64,000 nucleotides of DNA from Chromobacterium phragmitis (GTDB taxonomy: Bacteria; Pseudomonadota; Gammaproteobacteria; Burkholderiales; Chromobacteriaceae), in assembly GCF_003325475.1 (NCBI RefSeq), contig NZ_CP029495.1:3596001-3660000 (forward strand), written 5' to 3'. The notes under the pieces are model-generated. The model was not told the DNA's origin and made no database searches. It saw only the letters and a list, made by a program, of their open reading frames with translations. Position numbers and translations under genes: made by a program. Positions 17,208-25,411 of this stretch are shown in pieces. The first letter of the stretch is position 1, and each line of letters begins with the position of its first letter.

Positions 17208-19166
17208 ATGAAACCCGTTAGCCGCGTAGTCGTGGTCAGCGACGATGTGACATGGCAGGCCGAGGTGCTGGCCGGCCTGGGGGCCGCCGCGGTGCGGCTG
17301 GAGAATCCGTTCGGGCTGACTTTCGTCACCGCCAACACCACGGCCGAGACGATGGAGCTGATAGGCCGGGACGGCGAGGCGCAGGTCGTGCTGGTGGATC
17401 GGCAGCTGAAAGGCACCGCAAATGGAGAGGCCGCCGCCCAATTGGCCAACCGCATCAGCGATTTCCGCCCGGAGATTTCGCTTTACGTCTTCCTGCGCGA
17501 CGACGACGAGCGGGCGCTGGTGGAGGAGTTGGCCAGTCATGCGGTGGACGGCTATTTCTACCGCGATGAGGCCGATTTCAACGGCTGGTTCCGCATTCTG
17601 TCGGCGGAGCTGGCGGAGAAGTCGGCGACGCCGTTCTACGACAAGCTCAAACAGTATGTGCGGATGGCCAAGGATTCCTGGCACACGCCAGGCCATTCCG
17701 GCGGCGATTCGCTGAAGGGCAGTCCGTGGGTAGGCGATTTCCATGACTTCGTCGGCGAGCATCTGCTGCGCGCCGATTTGTCGGTGTCGGTGCCGATGCT
17801 GGATTCGCTGCTGCACCCGACCGGCGTCATCTCGGAGTCGCAGATGCTGGCGGCCAAGGCCTTCGGCGCGCGCAAGACTTACTTCGCCACCAACGGCACC
17901 TCCACTTCCAACAAGGTGATTTTCCAGACCTTGCTGGCGCCTGGGGACAAGCTGCTGCTGGATCGCAACTGCCACAAGTCCGTGCACCATGGCGTGATTC
18001 TGTCCGGCGCGCGGCCGGTGTATCTGGATTCATCCATCAATCGCCAGCATGGCATTTTCGGCCCGGTGCCCAAGGCCACCATCTTCCAGGCGATTGACGA
18101 CAATCCGGACGCGCGGGTGCTGATTCTCACCTCATGCACCTATGATGGCTTGCGCTATGACCTCAAGCCCATCATCGAGGCGGCGCATGAGCGAGGCATC
18201 AAGGTGATCGTGGATGAGGCCTGGTACGGCTTCGCTCGCTTCCATCCGGCATTTCGGCCGACGGCGCTGGAGTCCGGCGCCGACTACGTCACCCAAAGCA
18301 CGCACAAGGTGCTGTCGGCGTTCTCGCAGGCCAGCATGATCCACGTCAACGACCCGCGCTTCGACGAGCATCTGTTCCGCGAAAACTTCAATATGCACGC
18401 GTCCACCAGCCCGCAATACAGCCTGATCGCCAGCCTGGACGTGGCGCGCAAGCAGGCGGTGATGGAAGGCTACCGCTTGCTGGACCGCACCTTGAAGCTG
18501 GCGCAGGAGTTGCGCGAGAAGATCAATTCCACCGGCGCTTTTCGCGTGCTGGAACTGGATGATCTGCTGCCGGATGAGGTGAAGGAGGACGGCATCCGGT
18601 TGGACCCGACCAAGCTGACGGTGGACTTCAGCGGTTCCGGCTTCACCGCGGACGAACTGCAGCAAGCGCTGTTCGAGCGTTACAACATTCAGGTGGAGAA
18701 GTCCACGTTCAACACCATCACCTTGCTGCTGACCATCGGCACCACGCGCAGCAAGCTGTCCCGGCTATACGACGCGATGCTGCGCCTGGCTAAGGAAAAC
18801 CGGCCGCCGCGAGCGTTGGGGCGGATGCCGGAAATTCCTCGCTTCACCCGCCTGGCATGTCTGCCGCGCGACGCCTTTTACGAAGCTGGCGAGCGCTTGC
18901 CGTTGCTTGACGACGACGGCAGGCCGAATCCGGCTTTGAGCGGACGGGTGTGCTGCGATCAGATCGTGCCGTACCCGCCGGGCATTCCGGTGCTGGTGCC
19001 GGGACAGGTGGTGGAGGACACCATCCTGGCGTATCTGGCGCGGCTGCAGAAAACCCAGAAGAGCATAGAAATGCACGGTTTGGCCGAAGATGGCGGCGAA
19101 TTCTACTTGCGCGTGCTGAAGCCGCAGGAGCTGGCAGACTTGCCGGGGCGCGGTTTGTTCAATTGA
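17208..19166 (+). CDS. Orn/Lys/Arg decarboxylase family protein (PLP-dependent)
   Basis: 652 residues. The N-terminal wing (about 1-125) is receiver-like. The major PLP domain contains 'TPGHSGGDSLKGSPWVGDF' near residue 160 and the PLP-binding lysine K367 in 'QSTHKVLSAFSQASM'. The C-terminal domain is present ('LVPGQVVEDTILAYLARLQ'). It is shorter than E. coli AdiA (about 755) and CadA or SpeC (about 710), so it belongs to a shorter branch whose substrate cannot be set from motifs. It should make a diamine or agmatine in the cytoplasm, for polyamine supply or acid resistance. Its position before argF and argG hints at arginine or ornithine. An AGGAGA ribosome site supports the start at 17208. 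Confidence 0.9.
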   Translation: MKPVSRVVVVSDDVTWQAEVLAGLGAAAVRLENPFGLTFVTANTTAETMELIGRDGEAQVVLVDRQLKGTANGEAAAQLANRISDFRPEISLYVFLRDDDERALVEELASHAVDGYFYRDEADFNGWFRILSAELAEKSATPFYDKLKQYVRMAKDSWHTPGHSGGDSLKGSPWVGDFHDFVGEHLLRADLSVSVPMLDSLLHPTGVISESQMLAAKAFGARKTYFATNGTSTSNKVIFQTLLAPGDKLLLDRNCHKSVHHGVILSGARPVYLDSSINRQHGIFGPVPKATIFQAIDDNPDARVLILTSCTYDGLRYDLKPIIEAAHERGIKVIVDEAWYGFARFHPAFRPTALESGADYVTQSTHKVLSAFSQASMIHVNDPRFDEHLFRENFNMHASTSPQYSLIASLDVARKQAVMEGYRLLDRTLKLAQELREKINSTGAFRVLELDDLLPDEVKEDGIRLDPTKLTVDFSGSGFTADELQQALFERYNIQVEKSTFNTITLLLTIGTTRSKLSRLYDAMLRLAKENRPPRALGRMPEIPRFTRLACLPRDAFYEAGERLPLLDDDGRPNPALSGRVCCDQIVPYPPGIPVLVPGQVVEDTILAYLARLQKTQKSIEMHGLAEDGGEFYLRVLKPQELADLPGRGLFN

Positions 19167-19301
19167 ATGCTTGTCAGGCAGGGGGATTTCCGATAAATAT
19201 AACAAATGTCGCATTTCTATAAGTCATGATTTTGTCCTTTTAAGGGGCGGTGAGGGAATGCGGCATTGTTAAAGTGACTTGAGACCAGCGTGTAGTAATG
19301 T

Positions 19302-19356
19302 GCCGTTGCGCATGAAACCACCTCTTGGTGTGGCACGCGCAGCGGCTTCTTTTTTT
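19302..19356 (+). promoter_or_regulatory. Attenuator-like hairpin in the argF leader
   Basis: GCCGTTGCGC (19302-19311) pairs completely with GCGCAGCGGC (19337-19346), with one G-U pair, enclosing a smaller CCACC/GGTG stem. A T-rich tract (19347-19356) follows. This has the form of an intrinsic terminator, yet it ends only 4 nt before the argF ribosome site (GGAG at 19361). A 5-codon ORF ATG-TGC-CGT-TGC-GCA-TGA with one Arg codon (19298-19315) overlaps the left arm. This may be a transcription attenuator of argF, or a terminator for transcripts coming from upstream. Confidence 0.6.
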
Positions 19357-19368
19357 GATTGGAGCATC

Positions 19369-20292
19369 ATGACGTCAGTAAGGCATTACCTGCAATTCAG
19401 CGACCTCACTCCCGATGAGTATCACCATCTCTTCGAGCGAAGCCAGGTCCTGAAGCGACGACAAAGCGCCGGAGCGTTGCATCGGCCGCTGGTCGGCAAG
19501 GTGATGTCCATGGTGTTCGAAAAGAATTCCACCCGCACCCGCGTTTCTTTCGAGGCCGGCATGGCCCAGCTGGGCGGCCACGCTATGTTCCTGGACACCA
19601 AGAGTTCGCAGATCGGCCGCGGGGAGCCCATCGAGGACACCGCGCGCGTGCTGTCCCGAATGAGCGACATCATCATGATCCGCACCTTCGAGCAGAGCCT
19701 GGTCGAGCGGCTCGCCGCGCATTCCCGCGCGCCGGTGATCAACGGGCTGACCAATGAATACCATCCGTGCCAAATCCTGGCCGATATCTTCACCTATGTG
19801 GAGCGGCATGGTTCGATCAAGGGCAAGACGGTAGCCTGGGTGGGGGATGGCAACAACGTTTGCCGCACCTGGCTGCAGGCGGCGGCGGTGCTCGGTTTCA
19901 AGTTGAAGGTGGCGTCGCCGCTGGGCTACGAGTTGAAGCCTTTGGATGGCCGCCACTATGGTTCCGACGTGCTGGAAATGACCCAGGACCCGGCGCGCGC
20001 CGTTCACGGCGCCGACATCGTCACCACCGACGTGTTCACCAGCATGGGTTTCGAGGCCGAGCAGGCCGCGCGGCGCGAGGCCTTCGACGGCTATCAGGTG
20101 ACGACCGAACTGATGAAGCATGCCAAGCCGGATGCGCTGTTCATGCACTGTCTGCCCGCCCATCGGGGCGAAGAGGTGGCGGCCGAGGTGATAGACGGCC
20201 CGCAGAGCGTGGTGTGGGACGAGGCGGAAAACCGCATGCATGTGCAAAAAGCCCTGATCGAATATCTGTTGCTGGGGCATCGCGAGGATTGA
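19369..20292 (+). CDS. argF: Ornithine carbamoyltransferase
   Basis: 307 residues; makes citrulline from ornithine and carbamoyl phosphate in arginine synthesis. Motifs: 'STRTRVSFEAG' (carbamoyl phosphate site), 'HPCQILAD', 'VAWVGDGNNVCRTW' and 'FMHCLPAHRGEE' with the catalytic Cys. The ATG at 19369 follows GGAG at 19361 and gives the usual start 'MTSVRHYLQFSDLTP'. An in-frame ATG at 19312 lies within the leader hairpin and is unlikely to be used. argG follows 47 nt downstream, forming an arginine synthesis pair. Confidence 0.97.
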   Translation: MTSVRHYLQFSDLTPDEYHHLFERSQVLKRRQSAGALHRPLVGKVMSMVFEKNSTRTRVSFEAGMAQLGGHAMFLDTKSSQIGRGEPIEDTARVLSRMSDIIMIRTFEQSLVERLAAHSRAPVINGLTNEYHPCQILADIFTYVERHGSIKGKTVAWVGDGNNVCRTWLQAAAVLGFKLKVASPLGYELKPLDGRHYGSDVLEMTQDPARAVHGADIVTTDVFTSMGFEAEQAARREAFDGYQVTTELMKHAKPDALFMHCLPAHRGEEVAAEVIDGPQSVVWDEAENRMHVQKALIEYLLLGHRED

Positions 20293-20339
20293 ATCCCGCC
20301 CGGCGATCGATAAACAAACAATGAGTGGAAAGAGAAGCA

Positions 20340-21566
20340 ATGTCTGACATCAAGAAAGTGGTTTTGGCGTATTCCGGCGGCCTGGATACCTCGGTGATTC
20401 TAAAGTGGCTGCAGGACCTATACCAGTGCGAGGTGGTGACCTTCACCGCCGACATCGGCCAGGGCGAGGAGGTGGAGCCGGCGCGCCAGAAGGCTGTGTC
20501 GCTGGGCATCAAGCCGGAGAACATCTTCATCGAAGACCTGCGCGAAGAGTTCGTCCGCGACTACGTGTTCCCGATGTTTCGCGCCAACACCATCTACGAA
20601 GGCGAATACCTGCTGGGCACCTCCATCGCCCGGCCGCTGATCGCCAAGCGCCAGATCGAGATCGCCAACCAGGTGGGCGCGGATGCGGTATCGCACGGCG
20701 CCACCGGCAAGGGCAACGATCAGGTGCGTTTCGAACTGGGTTATTACGCGCTGAAGCCGGATGTGAAAGTGATCGCGCCGTGGCGCGAATGGGACCTGCT
20801 GTCCCGCGAGAAGCTGCTGGCCTACGCCGAAACCCACGGCATCGACATCAGCAAGAAGAAGAACGGCGGCAGTCCGTACTCGATGGACGCCAATCTGCTG
20901 CATATCTCTTATGAAGGCACGGTGCTGGAAGACCCGGCGCAGGAGCCGGAAGAAGACATGTGGCTGTGGAGCGTGAGCCCGGAGAACGCGCCGGACCAGG
21001 CAGAGTATGTCGAGCTGGAATACAGCAAAGGCGACATCGTGGCGGTCAACGGCCAGGCGCTGAGCCCGGCAGGCGTGCTGACCGAGCTGAACCGCCTTGG
21101 CAACAAGCACGGCATCGGCCGCTTGGATATCGTCGAGAACCGTTACGTGGGCATGAAGTCGCGCGGCTGCTACGAAACTCCGGGCGGCACCATCATGCTG
21201 AAGGCGCACCGCGCCATCGAGTCCATCACTCTGGACCGCGAAGTGGCCCATCTGAAGGACGAGCTGATGCCGAAGTACGCGCAGCTGATCTACACCGGCT
21301 ACTGGTGGAGCCCGGAGCGCGCCATGCTGCAGCAGATGATAGACGCTTCGCAGGCGACGGTGAACGGCTGGGTGCGGCTGAAACTGTACAAGGGCAATGT
21401 GGTCGTCGTCGGCCGCGAATCCCAAACCGACTCGCTGTTCGACCCGACCATCGCCACCTTCGACGAAGACGGCGGCGCGTACAATCACGCCGACGCGGCC
21501 GGCTTCATCCGGCTGAACGCGCTGCGGATGCGCATCGCCGCCAATGCGCGGAGCAAACGCGGCTGA
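20340..21566 (+). CDS. argG: Argininosuccinate synthase
   Basis: 408 residues, the usual length for type I ArgG. The N-terminal PP-loop 'VVLAYSGGLDTSVILKWL' binds ATP. Further conserved segments are 'TADIGQGEEVEPARQKA', 'GATGKGNDQVRFEL', 'SPYSMDANLLHISYEG' and 'GRLDIVENRYVGMKSRGCYETPGG'. The enzyme joins citrulline and aspartate, the step after ArgF. The start at 20340 gives MSDIKKVVLAYSGG. It ends in a strong intrinsic terminator. Confidence 0.98.
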   Translation: MSDIKKVVLAYSGGLDTSVILKWLQDLYQCEVVTFTADIGQGEEVEPARQKAVSLGIKPENIFIEDLREEFVRDYVFPMFRANTIYEGEYLLGTSIARPLIAKRQIEIANQVGADAVSHGATGKGNDQVRFELGYYALKPDVKVIAPWREWDLLSREKLLAYAETHGIDISKKKNGGSPYSMDANLLHISYEGTVLEDPAQEPEEDMWLWSVSPENAPDQAEYVELEYSKGDIVAVNGQALSPAGVLTELNRLGNKHGIGRLDIVENRYVGMKSRGCYETPGGTIMLKAHRAIESITLDREVAHLKDELMPKYAQLIYTGYWWSPERAMLQQMIDASQATVNGWVRLKLYKGNVVVVGRESQTDSLFDPTIATFDEDGGAYNHADAAGFIRLNALRMRIAANARSKRG

Positions 21567-21588
21567 TACAACTGTCAATACCATTGAC

Positions 21589-21615
21589 ATGGCGGCCGCA
21601 AGGCCGCCATTTTTC
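21589..21615 (+). terminator. Intrinsic terminator after argG
   Basis: A 9-bp stem (ATGGCGGCC / GGCCGCCAT) with a GCAA tetraloop and a T-run. Immediately upstream is a separate short inverted repeat, TGTCAA-N5-TTGACA, at 21573-21589. Confidence 0.9.
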
Positions 21616-21646
21616 GTTCTTTAAGCAGGCAAGGGGAGGTTCGCGC

Positions 21647-22549
21647 ATGCGGGCGAACAGTTGGATTCCATGGATGTTCGTGGCCTTGTGGAGCACCGGT
21701 TTCACCGGGGCCAAGCTTGGTTTGCCGTATTGCGGGCCGTTCACCTTTCTGGCGATTCGGATGGCGCTGGCCTTGCTGTGCTTCGCGGCATTGCTGGTTT
21801 TTTTGCGTCCCGCCTGGCCGCCGCTCGCGCTTGCGCGGCGGCAGTGGGTGAGCGGCGGCATGCTGCACGGCGGTTATCTGGGTTGCCTGTTCGCGGCGAT
21901 CAAGCTTGGCGTGCCGGCAGGCTTGGCGGCGTTGGTCATGGGCATGCAGCCCTTGTTGACCGCGTTGATTTCCTGGCGTCTGGGGGAAAAGCGTTTCAGC
22001 GCTGTCCAGTGGCTGGGCATGGTCCTGGGCCTGGCGGGCACGGCGATGGTGATAACCGGCAGCAAGGGCGTGGCGCTGGCCGGCGGAGCTGGCGTGGCTT
22101 TCGTCGCCGCAGGCCTGTTGTTGATCACTGGCGGCACGCTGTATCAGAAGTACCGAGGCGGCGGCGCGCATCCGGTCGCGGGCGCGTTTCACCAGTATTT
22201 GTCCGCCTTTGCCGTGACGGGGGCGTTGGCGCTGTTGTTTGAGCGCGGCGAGGCGGTGGTCTGGAGCGAGAGCTTCATTTTCGCGCTGGCCTGGAGCGTG
22301 CTGATGTTGTCGGTGTTGGCCGTATTGCTGTTGATGAGAATGTTGCGCGACGGCGATGTCAGTAGGGTGGCGGCCTATCTTTATCTGGTGCCGGGCTTGA
22401 CCGCGATTCAGGCCTGGTGGCTGTTCGATGAGCGCTTGAGCCTGTCTGCGATGGGGGGTATCGTACTGGCTGCCGTCGGCGTGGCGCTAGTGCTGCGCGG
22501 CGGCAATTTTCGCTTACCGGGGCGCGGGGTCGGCAGTGGGCGCGCCTGA
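21647..22549 (+). CDS. EamA/DMT-family membrane transporter
   Basis: 300 residues with about ten hydrophobic helices. The N-terminus 'WIPWMFVALWSTGFTGAKLGLPYCGPFTFLAIRMALA' is the standard EamA opening, with a second EamA repeat in the C-terminal half ('GDVSRVAAYLYLVPGLTAIQAWWLFDERL'). The start at 21647 follows AGGGGAGG. Members export amino acids, metabolites or drugs, and the substrate cannot be inferred. It lies directly after argG but behind a terminator, so a shared role with arginine is only a possibility. The next gene starts 16 nt downstream. Confidence 0.9.
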   Translation: MRANSWIPWMFVALWSTGFTGAKLGLPYCGPFTFLAIRMALALLCFAALLVFLRPAWPPLALARRQWVSGGMLHGGYLGCLFAAIKLGVPAGLAALVMGMQPLLTALISWRLGEKRFSAVQWLGMVLGLAGTAMVITGSKGVALAGGAGVAFVAAGLLLITGGTLYQKYRGGGAHPVAGAFHQYLSAFAVTGALALLFERGEAVVWSESFIFALAWSVLMLSVLAVLLLMRMLRDGDVSRVAAYLYLVPGLTAIQAWWLFDERLSLSAMGGIVLAAVGVALVLRGGNFRLPGRGVGSGRA

Positions 22550-22565
22550 AACGAGGATGGGACAC

Positions 22566-22769
22566 GTGTCGGAAGAACAATTCACCAATATTTCGCTGGT
22601 CGTCTGCCTGACTGGCCTGATCGTTTTCATGGGTTTCATCATTTGGGACCTGGGCAAGAAGTCAAAGGCGGGCAAAACGGGCATGATCGTGCTGTTTCTG
22701 GTGTTGGGTTTCGGCGTGACGGGCTTCATTTTCAAGAACATCCTGGTGGAATTCTTGTTGAGCAAGTGA
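22566..22769 (+). CDS. Small DUF2788-like membrane protein
   Basis: 67 residues with two membrane helices ('LVVCLTGLIVFMGFIIWDL' and 'TGMIVLFLVLGFGVTGFIF') joined by a short basic loop (KKSKAGK). The GTG start at 22566 has GAGGA eight bases upstream; an ATG at 22557 overlaps that ribosome site and is less likely. Size and sequence fit DUF2788, a betaproteobacterial family of unknown function. It is probably cotranscribed with the preceding transporter, and a bidirectional terminator follows. Confidence 0.8.
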   Translation: MSEEQFTNISLVVCLTGLIVFMGFIIWDLGKKSKAGKTGMIVLFLVLGFGVTGFIFKNILVEFLLSK

Positions 22770-22804
22770 CGGGCTGCGATTGCCGAGGCGAAGGCCGGAG
22801 TTGA

Positions 22805-22839
22805 AAAACCAAGCCCCGCGCGATGCGGGGCTTGGTTTT
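22805..22839. terminator. Bidirectional terminator
   Basis: A 15-bp perfect stem (arms AAAACCAAGCCCCGC and complement) with a 5-nt loop lies between convergent genes. The A-run and T-run flanks make it usable in both directions. Confidence 0.88.
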
Positions 22840-22845
22840 GGGAGA

Positions 22846-23106
22846 TCAGGCGATCTTGGCTTGCCGCGGGGGATCGCTTCTGGCGCGGAGGGCTTCCTGC
22901 TGGTCTATGCGCACCACCTGCATCATCGCGAGGTCTTTCATGCGACGGCGCAAGGGATGAGTGTCGGCGGGCGCCTCCGCTACCGCTTCGGCTTCATCCG
23001 CCGAGGCTTGTAGCTTGTCCTGAATTTGTTGCTTCTCGAACTCGGTCAGGGGGCGCTGCAGGATGGCCTCCAACGGCTCATCCAGTTCATAGTTGCTGTC
23101 GAGCAT
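22846..23106 (-). CDS. Hypothetical protein, 86 residues
   Basis: It begins MLDSNYELDEPLEAILQRPL at 23106, chosen because an AGAGGTG ribosome site lies seven bases upstream; the frame is open back to 23166. The sequence is highly charged and helical ('TEFEKQQIQDKLQASADEAEAV') and ends in 'ALRARSDPPRQAKIA'. No signal peptide or membrane segment is present. It runs into the bidirectional terminator. I do not recognise a family. Confidence 0.6.
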   Translation of the reverse strand: MLDSNYELDEPLEAILQRPLTEFEKQQIQDKLQASADEAEAVAEAPADTHPLRRRMKDLAMMQVVRIDQQEALRARSDPPRQAKIA

Positions 23107-23727
23107 GGCACTCACCTCTTGAGAAGGGGTCTCCGCCTTTGGCCTGGCCGGGGGCGGGCTGAACATCGTCCTTACATCATATGAGTGTTGGCCGTGTTTG
23201 TTTATAAGTAGTAACCGCTAGTTTTCTTGGAAATGTCCGGAAGAACAGTGGCTTAGTTTGGCATCCATTGGTGCAGAAGAGCTGGGGCAACTACCGACTG
23301 ATGCGCTGGACGGGGCTGGCGGTGATGGACGCCGCCTGTAACTCCGGTCCGTGCTCCGTGCTGATGCGTCGCCGCTTGTGCGCCAACACCCAAGGTTGCG
23401 ATCCGGCCCGCTGGTTTGGCGGGCTGGAGCGGACCAGCGGCCAGTCCAGGCGCCGGCAGATGGGCTGCGGCCAGTCGTTTGCCGATATGACCAATGCCCA
23501 TGTGCGCAATGTGATGGTGGTGAGGCGGGGCAGGTACCGGCCGTATTTCGGCGAATGGGCTGGTTCTCTTTGAGGCGAGCGCGCGGTGTCCGGTGGGCGC
23601 CGCGTTTTTGCTGGAACGCATGGCGGGCGCTTGATGGTATACTTGCCGGTTTCGTTTTGGCCGGGATTGCAAAATGCCGGCTGCGATCCCATCTTGAACG
23701 GATCGCTTTCAAAGACAAGGTAGCCGC
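23107..23727. other. Long non-coding or unassigned stretch before the BPH gene
   Basis: About 620 nt with no gene I can support. A plus-strand open frame (23271-23573, Cys-rich, non-ATG start) and an overlapping minus-strand frame (23253-23672, His/Ala/Pro-rich) occur, but both have the composition of chance frames in GC-rich DNA. The stretch should contain the promoter of the BPH-hslO operon. Confidence 0.4.
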
Positions 23728-24318
23728 ATGACAACCATCGTGGCCGTGCGCAAGGGCGACCAGATCGCCATCGCCGCTGACAGCCAGACCACTTTCGGCG
23801 ACGACCAGAAGCTGCTGGCGCCGTACGACTGTTTCCACAACAAGATTTTCCGCCACGGCGACAGCTATCTGGCGGTGTCCGGCTCCGCCGCGCACGATCT
23901 TGTGCTCCAGGCTGCGCTGAAGGAGCTGAAAAAGAAGGATCTGAGCAGCCGCCAGGGCATCTTCGACACCTTCCGCAAACTTCACCCCAAGCTGAAGGAC
24001 GCGTTCTACATGCGTCCGGAGGAGGATGAGGAAGACCCGTACGAGTCCAGCCAGATGATGGTGGTGATCGCCAACGCCCACGGCGTTTTCGGTGTTTATC
24101 CAATGCGCGAGATCTACGAATTCTCCCGCATCTGGGCGATCGGCTCGGGCCGCAAGTTCGCGATGGGGGCGATGCACGCGGTCTACGATCAGAATCTGAC
24201 GGCCCGGGAGATCGCCGAGATCGGTGTGCGCGCCGGCTGCGAGTTCGACGTCAGCTCTTCGCTGCCGATGACTGTTTATACCGTTGAAGCGGCCGCCGCG
24301 GCGGCCAAGGAAGCATGA
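23728..24318 (+). CDS. Proteasome-type Ntn hydrolase, betaproteobacterial proteasome homologue (BPH)
   Basis: 196 residues beginning M-T-T-I-V-A-V-R. Removal of Met would expose Thr1, the proteasome nucleophile. Aligned by eye to HslV, Thr1 and Asp17 ('IAIAADSQTTFG') fall at the same positions; the Lys33 counterpart is probably the Lys of 'CFHNKIFRHG', five residues later because of a short insertion. 'YLAVSGSAAHDLVLQAALKEL' matches the HslV 'GFAGGTADAF' region. It differs clearly from HslV and fits the separate BPH family, which forms double rings. The gene has no ATPase partner beside it. Its stop overlaps the start of hslO by 4 nt (ATGA), so translation of the two is probably coupled. Confidence 0.85.
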   Translation: MTTIVAVRKGDQIAIAADSQTTFGDDQKLLAPYDCFHNKIFRHGDSYLAVSGSAAHDLVLQAALKELKKKDLSSRQGIFDTFRKLHPKLKDAFYMRPEEDEEDPYESSQMMVVIANAHGVFGVYPMREIYEFSRIWAIGSGRKFAMGAMHAVYDQNLTAREIAEIGVRAGCEFDVSSSLPMTVYTVEAAAAAAKEA

Positions 24319-25199
24319 ACATGAACCATCACGACACACTGCAACGATTCCTGTTCGACGGCGCGCCGGTGCGCGGCGCGCTGGTGCGCCTGGATGGCGC
24401 CTGGCAGCAGGTGCTGGCGCGGCGAGCTTATCCGCAGGCGCTGAAGGCCGTGCTGGGCGAGATGATGGCCGCGTCGGTGCTGATGGCGGCCAATTTGAAG
24501 TTCGACGGCTCGCTGATCCTGCAGATCCACGGCACCGGCGCGCTGAAGCTGGCCGTGGTCGAGTGCAACAGCGACCGCACGGTGCGCGCCACGGCCAAGT
24601 GGGACGGCGACCTGGACGGCAAGCCGCTGAAGGCGCTATTGGGCGAAGGCGGCAAATTCGTGCTGACGCTGGAGCCGCGCCAGGACAAGAACCAGACCTG
24701 GCAGGGCATCGTGGCGCTGGAGGGGGATACCGTGGGCCAGATGCTGGAAAACTACATGTTGCGCTCCGAGCAGCTGGACACCGCGCTGGTGTTGGCCAGC
24801 GGCGACGCCGCGGCGGCCGGCATGCTGTTGCAGCGCCTGCCGGATGGCCATGGTGAAGCGGAAGGCTGGAACCGCATCGTGACGCTGGGGCGCACGCTGA
24901 AATCGGAAGAGCTGCTGGAACTGGGCGCCGAGGACATCCTGCATCGCCTGTTCCATGAGGAACAGGTGAGAGTGTTCGAGCAGGAGGCCGTCAGCTTCAA
25001 CTGCAATTGCTCGCGAGAGCGCGTCAGCAATATGCTGACCATGCTGGGCGGCCAGGAAGTGGGCGATGTGCTGCTGGAGCAGGGCAGCGTGGAGATCGTC
25101 TGCGACTATTGCAACCAGCGCTACGTGTTCGACGAGGAAGACGCCAACCAGCTGTTCGACTACGACGTGGTGGCGGCGGCGCGCGAAGCGCGTCATTGA
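24315..25199 (+). CDS. hslO: Redox-regulated chaperone Hsp33
   Basis: 294 residues. The four zinc-binding cysteines C230, C232, C263 and C266 form the CxC-X30-CxxC switch of Hsp33 ('NCNCSRERV' and 'VCDYCNQRY'). N-terminal segments 'FDGAPVRGALVRLDGAWQQVL' and 'TVRATAKWDGDL' match the family. Under oxidative unfolding stress zinc is released, disulfides form and the protein becomes an active holdase in the cytoplasm. The start codon overlaps the BPH stop; a second ATG lies 6 nt later. A strong terminator follows. Confidence 0.97.
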   Translation: MNMNHHDTLQRFLFDGAPVRGALVRLDGAWQQVLARRAYPQALKAVLGEMMAASVLMAANLKFDGSLILQIHGTGALKLAVVECNSDRTVRATAKWDGDLDGKPLKALLGEGGKFVLTLEPRQDKNQTWQGIVALEGDTVGQMLENYMLRSEQLDTALVLASGDAAAAGMLLQRLPDGHGEAEGWNRIVTLGRTLKSEELLELGAEDILHRLFHEEQVRVFEQEAVSFNCNCSRERVSNMLTMLGGQEVGDVLLEQGSVEIVCDYCNQRYVFDEEDANQLFDYDVVAAAREARH

Positions 25200-25217
25200 T
25201 GACCGCAATTTCCGTTC

Positions 25218-25244
25218 AAAAAAGCCGCTTATGCGGCTTTTTTT
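25218..25244 (+). terminator. Intrinsic terminator after hslO
   Basis: An 11-bp stem (AAAAAAGCCGC / GCGGCTTTTTT) with a TTAT loop and an unbroken T-run, 19 nt after the hslO stop. Confidence 0.9.
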
Positions 25245-25359
25245 GTACTTTCTTAAGCTGAAAATGAGCGTGAAAATTAACTGGTCTGTTTTGTTGTTTA
25301 AGATCACGAACTGACCTTAAACACAATATTCAATATTCGTCATATCCATTATGCTTCGC

Positions 25360-25385
25360 GACGCTCGATTGTATAAACGAGCGTC
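25360..25385 (+). promoter_or_regulatory. Inverted repeat in the collagenase leader
   Basis: An 8-bp perfect inverted repeat, GACGCTCG and CGAGCGTC, with a 10-nt AT-rich loop, lies 27 nt before the collagenase start codon. It could be an operator or a 5'-UTR hairpin. Upstream lies an AATATT direct repeat (about 25326-25338). Confidence 0.45.
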
Positions 25386-25411
25386 ATTTGAACAAGCCAT
25401 TGGATGACTGA

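Noticed and set aside
23253..23672. Overlapping plus- and minus-strand open frames before the BPH gene
   Set aside because: Neither has a good start signal, known motif or protein-like composition; left as unassigned DNA.
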